Shown here in pieces: positions 1 through 7,647 of a stretch of 34,237 nt of DNA; position 1 is the first letter of the stretch, and each line of letters starts with the position of its first letter. The DNA is from Anabaena minutissima FACHB-250 (lineage in GTDB: Bacteria > Cyanobacteriota > Cyanobacteriia > Cyanobacteriales > Nostocaceae): NCBI RefSeq assembly GCF_014697125.1, contig NZ_JACJRG010000051.1:1-34237 (forward strand). Reading direction: 5' to 3'. A program made the position numbers and the translations under genes. The notes beneath the pieces were generated by a model. It searched no databases and was not told where the DNA came from. It saw nothing but the letters and a program-made list of their open reading frames with translations.

Positions 1-127
1 TTCAAAGAAGAGGTGAAAAGAGAAACTACAGTACACAACGTGTAAAATTTAACTCTCATTCTTCTGCTTAATTTTTTGTTACATACTTGTAAAATTTCAC
101 CACGACTTACTTAATTCGTTTGGTTCT

Positions 128-167
128 CACTATACCGGAGGTAACTTTTGACATACCTTTTATAGTG
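128..167. promoter_or_regulatory. Dyad overlapping a TTGACA box upstream of the rep operon
   Basis: CACTATA (128-134) is mirrored by TATAGTG (161-167), and inside it AGGTA (139-143) is mirrored by TACCT (154-158), so two nested inverted repeats share one axis. A TTGACA hexamer (148-153) lies between the arms. The arrangement resembles an operator laid over a promoter for the replication operon that starts about 130 bp downstream. No convincing -10 box at the normal distance was found, so the promoter assignment is inference; the dyad itself is plainly visible. Confidence 0.35.
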
Positions 168-248
168 TTTAATTCCTTCGTTCAAGCAATGAAACAACAG
201 GGTGAAGAGATTTCTTATGACGTACTTGACAACATTCCTTTTTAAACC

Positions 249-278
249 AAAAAAAAAGCTCCTACCGGGGGCAGGGCT
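249..278 (-). terminator. Hairpin plus T-run, minus-strand orientation
   Basis: Read on the minus strand, AGCCCTGCC-CCC-GGTAGG-A-GCT folds into about nine pairs with one bulged A and a 3-base loop, followed at once by nine T. This is the form of a Rho-independent terminator for transcription leaving the rep operon region leftwards. On the plus strand the hairpin is flanked by A-runs and has no T-tail, so it should not stop the rep transcript. No minus-strand gene that would need it is visible in the window. Confidence 0.4.
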
Positions 279-300
279 AACAAAAAAAAAGGATTTAATA

Positions 301-405
301 ATGAAAAATAGGCTTAAAGGGAAGACGATAAACTCATCCCTTAATGTTTGTCATTCTACCACTTTTGACGCAATTAGCAACATCGGTCAAGAGGGGGAAT
401 CATGA
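301..405 (+). CDS. Small 34-residue ORF coupled to the rep gene
   Basis: A 34-codon ORF starts at an ATG preceded by AAGGA about six bases upstream and ends with a stop that overlaps the start of the replication gene (ATGA). The product (MKNRLKGKTINSSL...) has a basic start, one Cys and no recognisable domain. A longer in-frame reading from a GTG at 202 runs through the hairpin and poly-A tract at 249-290, which makes it less likely. The good ribosome site and the 4-base overlap suggest a translated leader that couples expression of the initiator, but a purely regulatory role or no role cannot be excluded. Confidence 0.45.
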   Translation: MKNRLKGKTINSSLNVCHSTTFDAISNIGQEGES

Positions 406-2852
406 CACAAGGTATTTACTCATTCCCCCAATCAGAACATCATTTTGATACCGTTGACAACAAATTACCGCCACACAATATTGAAGCTGAAGAGGCTGTA
501 TTAGGCGGTATCCTGCTCGACCCCAATGCAATTTATCGAATAAAAGATAGACTCAAACCAGAACATTTTTATATCACTGCCCATAAGGATATTTACCAAG
601 CTTGCTTACGGCTTTGTAAAAAAGATTGTCCTAACGATTTAATGGCAGTTACTAACTGGTTGACTGACAACAGTTTATTAACTCGTATCGGTGGTAGGAA
701 TAAATTAGCTACCTTAGTTGATAGAACAGTAAGTGCCGTTAACATCGATGCTTTAGCTAGCATCATTATTGATAAAGCAGTGCGGCGGCAGTTAATTAGA
801 ACACTCAATGAAGGCATCCACTTAGCCTATGACACTAAGGTAGAACTGCCAGAGGTCTTATCATCAGCCCATAACAAAGTTCGCTCAATTGTGGAAATTC
901 CCGCCCCCACAAAAGATGATCATCAACGCTGGAAACATGATCGCTTACTAAGTGAACTAACAGAGATTTATACAGGCGTTCCCGAACCATCACTAAGATT
1001 CTTAAAACTCAAGGATTTAGCTGATGATCACAGGGTATCAATGGGATTTTTAGAGCATTTTTACCTCAAATCCCTCACAGCCCAATGTAGTAAATTACTC
1101 ACCTACGAAGAACTCAAGCAATTAGCCGGCTCTACCGTTCGTGAGTGGTTGTTAAACGGCTTAGTACCCAAGAGTACAACTATACTACTCGCCTCAGACG
1201 GTGGGGTGGGTAAAACCAAATTAGCCTACGGCATCGGCAAGATTCTGATCCAAGGCACGAACTTTGGCCCATTCCAGTCTACTGGAGAAAAACGCCGTAT
1301 CCTTTACTACCAAGGAGACGAAAGCGAGGGCGATATGCTCCAGGCTTTGGAAACCCTCGGCTACTCGGAAGATGACATCAATAAATATGTACGCGTTCGC
1401 TTTGGCTGGAGTGCTGAAGCGATGGCCACCCTCATTCAAGATTTAAAGGACTTCCAGCCTGAACTAGTTTTCATTGACTCGTTATCGACGGCCAACCGCT
1501 TCTCTGTCTACCGTGAATCTGAGATGGAGTATGCCAGACCCATATTAGAGATGACCGGACTAGCTAATCAGTACAAGTGTACTTTTTGCATCATCCACCA
1601 CATGAACAAGGGCGGTGAGGTGCGAGGCACGACCGCCATTAGAAACGCAGTGAGTGAAGTTTGGCAACTGAGCAAAGACAACAGCCAGCAAGCGACACCC
1701 TACGACCGGATTTTAGAAATCGATAAATCGCGATCGCGTTCCAGTGGTAAAAAGTACCGCCTCATGTTCAGCCCAGAAGACTTAAGTTTTACCTTCCTGG
1801 GAGAAGAAGCAGACGCAAGCGAAGACGGCTTGATGAGGAATGCCAAAGCTAAAGCCCTGGATTTTTTGGCACTACATCGCAATATCCGATTTACCAGCGA
1901 AGAAATAGCCCATCGGTTAGGAAATTCCAAAGATTACGCCAGACGTTACATGAACGAGTTGTCCGCCGACGGCTTAGTGAGCGTGCAGCGCAAACCAGGA
2001 AAACCCAATACTTATTACCTCGTTTATGAGGGGGGTGGGGGGTCAGACCCAGGATCACCCAAGGATCACCCCTCGGATCACCTCGCTTCACATTCTGTAA
2101 GCCATACCAAGCAAGAGATACAGCCAATATCTAATCTTGGTATAAAAAAAATAGGATCACCCCAGGATCACCCCAAGGATCACCCCTTAAACCTAGACAC
2201 AGTAAGCGATACAGCCAAAGGTGATCTTTTTGTTGGAGAAAATCCCGAAAAAACAGTCCCCGAACAAAATTTTGCAAATACTCCCACCCAAAAAGATCAC
2301 CTTTCGCCGAAACCCTTACCAGATATAGCCCTAGGGGGTGATCCTTGGGGTGATCCTAGTACGAACAACGTACAAAATATACTAACCCAAGGAAACGAGC
2401 CAAAAAGCTTACCTGACAATGACTCTGAGCTAAATGATGGGGTGCAACACGGGGGTGATCCTGGGGTGATCCTTTCTGCCTCAGAAGGTTATGAGGAGGT
2501 TAAGGATGTTACAAATCTCAACATTGAAGTGGGTAGGGTTTACTGGTCGCGTTCCCTTAAAAAACAGGTGAGGGTAGCCAAAATTTACCCATCTGTGAAA
2601 AAAGCTGACGTGAATATCGCTGGCGACCCCACCCAAAAACCCCGGCTGCCATTTTTCGATTTACTGCTTTCCCCGATTCCCCCATCCCCTGGCGATGAAG
2701 TGGAAGTCCTGACAGGAGAGCATAAGGGCAAAGTTTTGATTGTCAGTTCAATTTGTGACGGGGAATTTTGGCTCAAGTCGCCAAAAGCTAAAGGTTTTAG
2801 CAAGCCTTACGGGCCATTTACTGCCAATCAGTTACGAGAAAGGGGGCATTGA
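402..2852 (+). CDS. Replication initiator: DnaB-N domain plus RepA-like ATPase
   Basis: 816 residues. Residues about 23-130 match the N-terminal domain of replicative helicase DnaB (LPPHNIEAEEAVLGG...). Residues about 240-460 form a RecA/RepA-type ATPase with Walker A GGVGKT at 267-272 and Walker B LVFIDSL at 355-361. A winged-helix region follows (about 475-540), then a low-complexity Asp/Gly/Pro/His-rich linker (about 550-700), then a KOW-like tail (PGDEVEVLTGEHKGKV). This is the architecture of cyanobacterial plasmid and integrative-element replication proteins, which open an origin or load helicase. The linker is the translation of the iteron array inside the gene. It starts in an ATGA overlap with the small ORF and ends in a TGATG overlap with the next gene, so the genes form an operon. 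Initiator rather than helicase is inferred from the RepA-type ATPase and the iterons. Confidence 0.8.
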   Translation: MTQGIYSFPQSEHHFDTVDNKLPPHNIEAEEAVLGGILLDPNAIYRIKDRLKPEHFYITAHKDIYQACLRLCKKDCPNDLMAVTNWLTDNSLLTRIGGRNKLATLVDRTVSAVNIDALASIIIDKAVRRQLIRTLNEGIHLAYDTKVELPEVLSSAHNKVRSIVEIPAPTKDDHQRWKHDRLLSELTEIYTGVPEPSLRFLKLKDLADDHRVSMGFLEHFYLKSLTAQCSKLLTYEELKQLAGSTVREWLLNGLVPKSTTILLASDGGVGKTKLAYGIGKILIQGTNFGPFQSTGEKRRILYYQGDESEGDMLQALETLGYSEDDINKYVRVRFGWSAEAMATLIQDLKDFQPELVFIDSLSTANRFSVYRESEMEYARPILEMTGLANQYKCTFCIIHHMNKGGEVRGTTAIRNAVSEVWQLSKDNSQQATPYDRILEIDKSRSRSSGKKYRLMFSPEDLSFTFLGEEADASEDGLMRNAKAKALDFLALHRNIRFTSEEIAHRLGNSKDYARRYMNELSADGLVSVQRKPGKPNTYYLVYEGGGGSDPGSPKDHPSDHLASHSVSHTKQEIQPISNLGIKKIGSPQDHPKDHPLNLDTVSDTAKGDLFVGENPEKTVPEQNFANTPTQKDHLSPKPLPDIALGGDPWGDPSTNNVQNILTQGNEPKSLPDNDSELNDGVQHGGDPGVILSASEGYEEVKDVTNLNIEVGRVYWSRSLKKQVRVAKIYPSVKKADVNIAGDPTQKPRLPFFDLLLSPIPPSPGDEVEVLTGEHKGKVLIVSSICDGEFWLKSPKAKGFSKPYGPFTANQLRERGH
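2052..2472. repeat. Iteron array inside the rep gene (putative origin)
   Basis: The 10-mer GGATCACCCC or a 1-2 base variant occurs directly at 2052, 2063 and 2075, and again at 2154, 2165 and 2177. Its reverse complement GGGGTGATCC occurs at 2335 and 2347, and at 2452 and 2463. Within clusters the spacing is 11 or 12 bp, about one helical turn. Weaker GGTGATC/GATCACC copies sit near 2218 and 2294. Between the two direct clusters lies another dyad, ATACCAAG (2104-2111) and CTTGGTAT (2136-2143), next to an A-run. Regular spacing, opposed clusters and position inside an initiator gene resemble an iteron origin like those of lambdoid phage O genes. Origin function is inference. Confidence 0.7.
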
Positions 2853-3193
2853 TGGAATCAGATTTATTTTTGGCACTGGAACTGGTGACATTAGATCGCC
2901 GGTGTCCTGAATGTGGTGATGACAATCTCTACTTTCTCCCCCGCGACCCAGGTGAAGCTTATAGCGTAGAGTGCAATACCTGTGGCTGGGATGCCGAGTT
3001 TGACCTAGAACAGGTTGCCGATGTGAGAGAGTTTCTCCCGGATTCAGCCTGGGAGACTATCGACAATTGGCAGGAGGATTTTGCCCTCTCCTGTGATCGC
3101 AACATCTGCAACAAGTGCAGTGGCGGTGGATTGATTCAGGTTGAAGGTGAACTGATATGTTGCCCTAGATGCGAGGGAACTGGGTCTACTTAA
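2852..3193 (+). CDS. Zinc-ribbon-like protein of the integrated element
   Basis: 113 residues from the ATG in a TGATG overlap with the rep gene stop, with a purine-rich ribosome site (GAGAAAGGGGG) upstream. Four CxxC-type pairs are visible: CPEC and CNTC in the first half, CNKC and CPRC near the C-terminus. This suggests two zinc ribbons, the second resembling the CxxC..CxxCxGxG style of DnaJ-like knuckles. The rest is acidic. No enzyme motif is seen. Translational coupling to the initiator suggests a role in replication or its control, perhaps nucleic-acid or protein binding, but the function is unknown. Confidence is high for a gene, low for any role. Confidence 0.7.
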   Translation: MESDLFLALELVTLDRRCPECGDDNLYFLPRDPGEAYSVECNTCGWDAEFDLEQVADVREFLPDSAWETIDNWQEDFALSCDRNICNKCSGGGLIQVEGELICCPRCEGTGST

Positions 3194-3206
3194 TGGAGCT
3201 AATCTC

Positions 3207-3659
3207 ATGACAGAAGATGAAGCACTGCGAACAAAAGCAGTGGAAATTGTAAAGCAAGTTTACAGGCAGGCTGTGGACAAAAAGCTTAAAGAAATCGCAG
3301 AAAGCTATGTAGTCAATGATTACTATCGCGCTGGCAGTCGTAGTTACGCCTGGAGTGAAGGAGACTACCGCAGCGATGAGTTAGATGATGAGGTTGTATG
3401 CGGAGAATGTCCCCCCAGCGACTGTGACAGTTATTGTTGGTGGGAAGTTATCTCCTGCGACATCCAGGGCAGTGAAGTAAGCGACCGCAACGAACAAACA
3501 GGTGAGTATTGCGTTGAGGTTGAAGCCTGGGTTGCTGTTAGCTCTGGCAACGAGAACGAGGAAGTTGACGAGAATGTAACCCCTGACCTCCGCACAATTT
3601 ACGTGCAAATTGATCGCGATGAGGAGGGTGACTTCTGTGTCGTTGGAACAGAAGAATGA
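3207..3659 (+). CDS. Acidic, cysteine-rich hypothetical protein
   Basis: 150 residues, start ATG with GGAG about eight bases upstream. The composition is striking: about 39 Asp/Glu against about 14 Lys/Arg, and seven Cys, several in a GECPPSDCDSYC stretch. The first 45 residues look helical and mixed in charge; the rest alternates acidic residues with Trp, Tyr and Val as in a beta-rich domain. No family was recognised. It lies 13 bp after the zinc-ribbon gene and overlaps the integrase start, so it is part of the same operon. Strongly acidic small proteins of mobile elements are sometimes DNA mimics, but nothing here proves that. Confidence 0.65.
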   Translation: MTEDEALRTKAVEIVKQVYRQAVDKKLKEIAESYVVNDYYRAGSRSYAWSEGDYRSDELDDEVVCGECPPSDCDSYCWWEVISCDIQGSEVSDRNEQTGEYCVEVEAWVAVSSGNENEEVDENVTPDLRTIYVQIDRDEEGDFCVVGTEE

Positions 3660-4800
3660 TCACCTCACCCAATTAATCAATGAAGCCAATGTTCGCCTAA
3701 AAATTCAAAACATCGGTTTCAGGATTGACTGTGACGGCTTATTTTTGCGACTGCGTGGCTTATTACCTCCTAGACCCAACGCACAGCACAAAATGCCATC
3801 ACAGCAGCGCATTTGTCCTGGCATTCGCGCCACCCCTAGCGGTGTCAAGGCAATTGAAAAGTTAGCTTTAAAACTTCGGTTATCTTTAGACGAAGGGCGA
3901 TTTGATTGGTCTCCATATATTCGCCAACACCTACCTCTCAATGACGCGCTCCCAACCCCTCACACCGTGGGGGAGTGGGTTACTTCTTTTGAAATTGATT
4001 ATTTTAGCCGCCGCCGCACCGACCAACAAACCCTCACAACTTGGCGCACAGAATACAAAATGGTGTTTCGTCGCTTACCGCCAGATGCACGCTTAACAGG
4101 TGACTTATTACTGCAAACCATCCTCGCCACCCCGCCAGATACTAAAACCCGCAAGCGGTTTTGCATTTGTTTAGGAGCTTTAGCCAAATTCGCCCAAATT
4201 CAACTGGACACCACCACACTCAAAGGCAACTACAACCCCAAACGAGTGACACCCCGCCAAATTCCCGAAGATGAATTAATTGTGGAATGGTTTTACAAAA
4301 TCCCTTCTCCGGCTTGGCGTTGGGTATACGGCATGATTGCCACCTATGGCTTGCGTAATCATGAAGTATTTCGTGTGGATTTTGAAGCGTTTACCCATAG
4401 CCATATTTGTACTGTCTTAGAAGGTAAAACCGGGGGGCGCAGAATTTGGCCATTTCATATTGAATGGGTTGAGGAATTTGATTTGCACACGGTCAATTTA
4501 CCCGCCGTCAGTTTAGCCCGGTCTAATGCCGGTTTGGGCGGTGATGTTAGCCAAATGTTTCGCCGCAGCGAGATTGAATTTCCCCCTTACAATCTCCGCC
4601 ACGCCTGGGCTATCCGTACCCTTGAATATGGCTTAGAAATTTCCCTGGCATCGCAACAGATGGGGCATTCCCAAAAAGTTCATAGTGAGTTGTATCATCA
4701 TTGGATAAGCGAGAAGCAGCATCAGCGTGCTTTTGAATTGCTCCTCAAACGCGCTGATCGCCCCCGCCCACCTGTGGTTAATCCGTCCGATCGCGAATAA
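3637..4800 (+). CDS. Tyrosine recombinase (integrase)
   Basis: About 387 residues. The C-terminal half carries the tyrosine recombinase signature: catalytic Arg in TYGLRNHE, the second Arg box as NLRHAW (with Tyr in place of the usual first His), His in QMGHS, and the nucleophilic Tyr in SELYHHW. The N-terminal part (about 115-200) resembles a SAM-like core-binding domain. The frame is open from TTG 3610, but GTG 3637 sits ten bases after a GAGGAGG ribosome site and is the better start, overlapping the previous gene by 23 bp. It would integrate and excise the element. The tRNA-Phe-like half about 100 bp downstream is its likely attachment site. The family commonly uses tRNA genes. Confidence 0.85.
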   Translation: MSLEQKNDHLTQLINEANVRLKIQNIGFRIDCDGLFLRLRGLLPPRPNAQHKMPSQQRICPGIRATPSGVKAIEKLALKLRLSLDEGRFDWSPYIRQHLPLNDALPTPHTVGEWVTSFEIDYFSRRRTDQQTLTTWRTEYKMVFRRLPPDARLTGDLLLQTILATPPDTKTRKRFCICLGALAKFAQIQLDTTTLKGNYNPKRVTPRQIPEDELIVEWFYKIPSPAWRWVYGMIATYGLRNHEVFRVDFEAFTHSHICTVLEGKTGGRRIWPFHIEWVEEFDLHTVNLPAVSLARSNAGLGGDVSQMFRRSEIEFPPYNLRHAWAIRTLEYGLEISLASQQMGHSQKVHSELYHHWISEKQHQRAFELLLKRADRPRPPVVNPSDRE

Positions 4801-4875
4801 TCAAAAGTTATATGTACCTGATGCTTCAAACCCAATCTAGTCAATGCTTGCAAGCCAAACCCCGTGATTATTCGC
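4793..4875. repeat. 11-bp inverted repeat between integrase and tRNA fragment
   Basis: GCGAATAATCA (4793-4803, spanning the integrase stop codon) is exactly mirrored by TGATTATTCGC (4865-4875). The arms are 61 bp apart, too far for an ordinary terminator. A second short pair, CCGTG (4862-4866) and CACGG (4881-4885), overlaps the right arm. Placed between an integrase gene and an attachment site, such repeats are often recombinase arm- or core-binding sites. That role is inferred from position. Confidence 0.45.
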
Positions 4876-4900
4876 AAAAACACGGAGTGAACCAGTCGGG

Positions 4901-4942
4901 CTGAAAATCCTCGTGTCACGAGTTCAAGTCTCGTTCCTGGCA
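4901..4942 (+). other. 3' half of a tRNA-Phe-like gene (attachment-site scar)
   Basis: From the anticodon loop CTGAAAA (anticodon GAA) the sequence continues as a tRNA 3' half: TCCTCGTGTC, then a T arm with a perfect 5-bp stem ACGAG-TTCAAGT-CTCGT, then the acceptor strand TCCTGGCA. The usual 5' half is absent: no GCCAGGA acceptor strand, no D arm, and the bases before the loop (GTCGGG) cannot pair with the TCCTC side as a tRNA-Phe would. It is therefore a fragment, as left when an element recombines inside a tRNA gene. The intact gene or the other att site should lie left of the window or elsewhere. Confidence 0.7.
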
Positions 4943-5407
4943 TTTAGTAACACTAAAAAATACATGGACATAACAAGGGTTGTAAGCTTTCTCCCAGTCT
5001 GGTTGATAGCTTATGACCCTAAAATATTGGATATTTTAACGTGAGTTTAGACTATCAATTGGTGTAAATGGTGTAGGCTGTGGTTAGCTCGTGATATTGT
5101 TCCCGACAATCCTCTACCTTCTCCCAAAGGGAGAGGCTAGCACCAAGGCAGAAATCTCTTGAGAAATTAATCCCTGGAAGAGTTGCTCAAGCTATGGGCG
5201 GAGTTTTTGCAGTGATTGGTAACCAGGAAAAAAGCATCACCGTAAAAACCGATGCCCGATCGTTAAAAAAAACTGAACTGTAACACGACCACGTAAAGAA
5301 CCATCAGTTGCGGTTTAATACTCAAGATTATTGATAATTTCATTAAGTCTCTGATTAACTCAGCCCTGCTGGGTCATTTTGCATGGCTTAGTCTAAACTC
5401 CAGTGGG
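4943..5407. other. Non-coding, decayed stretch with small hairpins
   Basis: No convincing gene. TAAAATAT-TGG-ATATTTTA (5020-5038) is an 8-bp perfect hairpin. A CTTCTCCC-AAA-GGGAGAGG hairpin lies near 5109-5127. A stop-bounded reading frame from about 5155 to 5283 (ending ...VKTDARSLKKTEL) may be the tail of a lost gene but matches nothing I recognise. The region looks like the scar zone between the integrated element and the chromosome. Confidence 0.4.
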
Positions 5408-5608
5408 GCAGTTCTACCCAGCAAACGGCATCGAGATATTGGTAAAGAAACTGGTTTTACCCGCTACATTGAACGATTCAACAATACCTTAAGGCAACAG
5501 GCGTCTCGCCTAGTCCGAAAAACCTTGTCCTTTTCCAAATCTTTAGAGAATCACATTGGTGCCATTTAGTATTTCATCCATTACTACAACGCATTATTAT
5601 TTGTGTAG
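5408..5608 (+). pseudogene. IS1-family transposase remnant (InsB C-terminus)
   Basis: The plus frame reads AVLPSKRHRDIGKETGFTRY, IERFNNTLRQ..., SRLVRKTLSFSK and ENHIGAI-stop-YFIHYYN. This is the C-terminal part of an IS1-type DDE transposase; the IERFNNTLRQ and RLVRKTLSFSK blocks are diagnostic of that family. A TAG at 5567-5569 replaces the Trp expected before YFI, and the N-terminal two thirds with the other catalytic residues are missing. No flanking inverted repeats or target duplication were found. It is a dead fragment, consistent with a site that has received several insertions. Confidence 0.8.
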
Positions 5609-5664
5609 CACCACCCAAAAATCAAATAGGAGTCCTAAGAGTTACCCAATCAATTCAATCTTCT

Positions 5665-7455
5665 CTAATCTTGAAAAATCATAATGTTTCCCGAATAGCA
5701 AGCCACCCAAACTTCCCTAGTTTGTGGATCGTAAGTAATTCCAATGGGATGAGCATCTACATTTACTTTTTGTAATACTTTCATGTCACTAGTCCGAACT
5801 TTACTGACAGTGTGTTCTTTATAGTTAACAACATAAAGTATTTGACCATTATCAGATAACACCATACTACGCGGCGTTTTTCCTGTGATGACTTTATCTA
5901 TTACTTTTCTTTGGGATAAACTAATCTTGGCAATTTTTCCCTCCCCATTTAAAGAAGCATAGAGATATTTACCAGTAGGATCTATGTTCAAATGACGTGG
6001 TGAACTGCCTATATTTTTCAGCCATTTGACAGAATAGTCTCTTAGATCAACTTCAGCAATATTCTGAGAACCCATGACAGCAACATAGGCTTTTTCGGAT
6101 TTGGTATCAACGGCAATTCCGCGAGGGTATGCTCCTAGTTTAATCCGTTTGATTTCCTGATTTTGATTGGCATCAACAATACTTAAATCCCAAGAACACC
6201 AGTTGCTGACTAATATCAGTTGCTCATCAGCTGACGTGGCTACATATTTGGGAACTGAACCAACTTGAATTACTCTATCAATATCTAGAGTGTCTGTATT
6301 AATTCTATATAAAAAACTCTTGTCAGTTTTTTGAGATGGATGACATTTATCACTACCAGGGTTGTTAAAGCCAGGTCCATACATTTGATAGTTAGACACC
6401 CAAGCATACTTACCATTGTGGGAAAAACTAGCCTCAACTGGTGCGCCTCTATATTTACCTGGGGTTTTGGTATAACCATATTTTGATAAATCTACTTCAT
6501 CGGGAATCACTTTGACTAATTCATAATCCCGGTTATAAACAGTAATGGAGTGGTTATACATCATGTTCTGGGCAAAAAATAGACCATTACCCGAATAAAC
6601 CACCGATTTAGGCGAAATTTTACTAGAAGAAATTGTTTTTACCAGTTTCATCTTTTGTGGACGAATGGAAACTTTCGCTGGTGGCTGTTCGATTTCGACT
6701 TGATTCTTGGACTCTGGAGAGTTATCTGTAATTTTAGGTTCTGGAGAAGTTGCCAAAAAAGGTGCAGCGTTGAAATCTCCAGAATTAGACTCTAGAGCTG
6801 ATAATGTTTGTCTCCCGGCAATACCATCAATAGTCAGTCTCTTACCTTGTTGAAATTTGATTACTGATGCTTGCGTTGCTTCATCAAAATAACCTGTAAT
6901 GGGTGCATTAAAGTATCCAGATGCTTGCAATTTGCGTTGTAGGGACATCACACGATAACTGTTGTCACCTCTTTTTAGCGATCGCTTTGATGTTACCTGT
7001 AATTGAGGATCATTAACAACAGAAGACGCGGTGCTATGTTCGGTGTTTGATGCGGCTGATTCACCTAACCCTGAATTAGACTCTAACGCCGCCAGTGTCT
7101 TAGAACCAACAATTCCATCACCCCTCAAGCCATGAGCTTGCTGAAATTTGATCACTGCGGTTTCTGTCACCGAGCCAAAATATCCTGTGGGTTTGGATTG
7201 AAAGTACCCCACTGCTTGCAGTTTTTGCTGAAGAGATATAACTTGAGGGCTTCTATCACCTCTTTTGAGAGCCATAGCTGGATTCGATACACTTATAGAA
7301 CCCATAGCAAAGGAAAGAGCTAGTATTAAAACTCCACGGTGGTTTTTGATCCATACTAGTTCCAGAAAGCACATAGCATCAGTAAGACTTTGCTCTTCTG
7401 AATTGGCAAATCCTTCGTAACTCTCGGCTAGATGCAAATAAGCAAGTGTTTCCAT
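5665..7455 (-). CDS. Secreted peptidoglycan-binding / beta-propeller protein
   Basis: 596 residues from METLAYLHLAESYE, the N-terminus typical of cyanobacterial PG_binding_1 proteins; the frame is open 11 codons further upstream. A hydrophobic segment (VLILALSFAMGSISVSNPAMA) serves as signal or anchor. Two PG_binding_1 domains follow, each starting LKRGD and containing GYF and VIKFQQ blocks with a GI(V/A)G..TL.ALESN end. A linker leads to a C-terminal YVTN/YncE-type beta-propeller of repeated units (YVATS.., GIAVDTKSEKAYVAV, HLNIDPTGKYLYAS, VLSDNGQILYVVN). The protein probably sits in the periplasm or wall. Its ligand is unknown. The pairing of wall-binding domains with a propeller suggests an anchored binding or scaffold module. 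Confidence 0.8.
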   Translation of the reverse strand: METLAYLHLAESYEGFANSEEQSLTDAMCFLELVWIKNHRGVLILALSFAMGSISVSNPAMALKRGDRSPQVISLQQKLQAVGYFQSKPTGYFGSVTETAVIKFQQAHGLRGDGIVGSKTLAALESNSGLGESAASNTEHSTASSVVNDPQLQVTSKRSLKRGDNSYRVMSLQRKLQASGYFNAPITGYFDEATQASVIKFQQGKRLTIDGIAGRQTLSALESNSGDFNAAPFLATSPEPKITDNSPESKNQVEIEQPPAKVSIRPQKMKLVKTISSSKISPKSVVYSGNGLFFAQNMMYNHSITVYNRDYELVKVIPDEVDLSKYGYTKTPGKYRGAPVEASFSHNGKYAWVSNYQMYGPGFNNPGSDKCHPSQKTDKSFLYRINTDTLDIDRVIQVGSVPKYVATSADEQLILVSNWCSWDLSIVDANQNQEIKRIKLGAYPRGIAVDTKSEKAYVAVMGSQNIAEVDLRDYSVKWLKNIGSSPRHLNIDPTGKYLYASLNGEGKIAKISLSQRKVIDKVITGKTPRSMVLSDNGQILYVVNYKEHTVSKVRTSDMKVLQKVNVDAHPIGITYDPQTREVWVACYSGNIMIFQD

Positions 7456-7647
7456 AGTGAAAAAGTAACTAAGGCATGGCTTAGTCATTGTAAAATTTAG
7501 AACTCATCTTATCATTTGTACTGATAAAAGCTCCCTTTTGTAAAGTATTATGTAAATTTTTTATCGGGTCGTACAAAAAATCAAGGACAAATTCTGATTT
7601 TAAAAATTTGCCCTTAATGGTATAATTTAAACATTGATTATGTATTT

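Noticed and set aside
189..245. 18-codon ORF in the rep leader
   Set aside because: No ribosome site and no conservation evidence; too short to support.
202..300. GTG-started N-terminal extension of the small leader ORF
   Set aside because: Runs through a terminator-like hairpin and two poly-A tracts; the ATG at 301 has a proper ribosome site.
4868..4942. Complete tRNA gene
   Set aside because: The acceptor 5' strand, D arm and anticodon stem pairing are missing; only the 3' half is tRNA-like.
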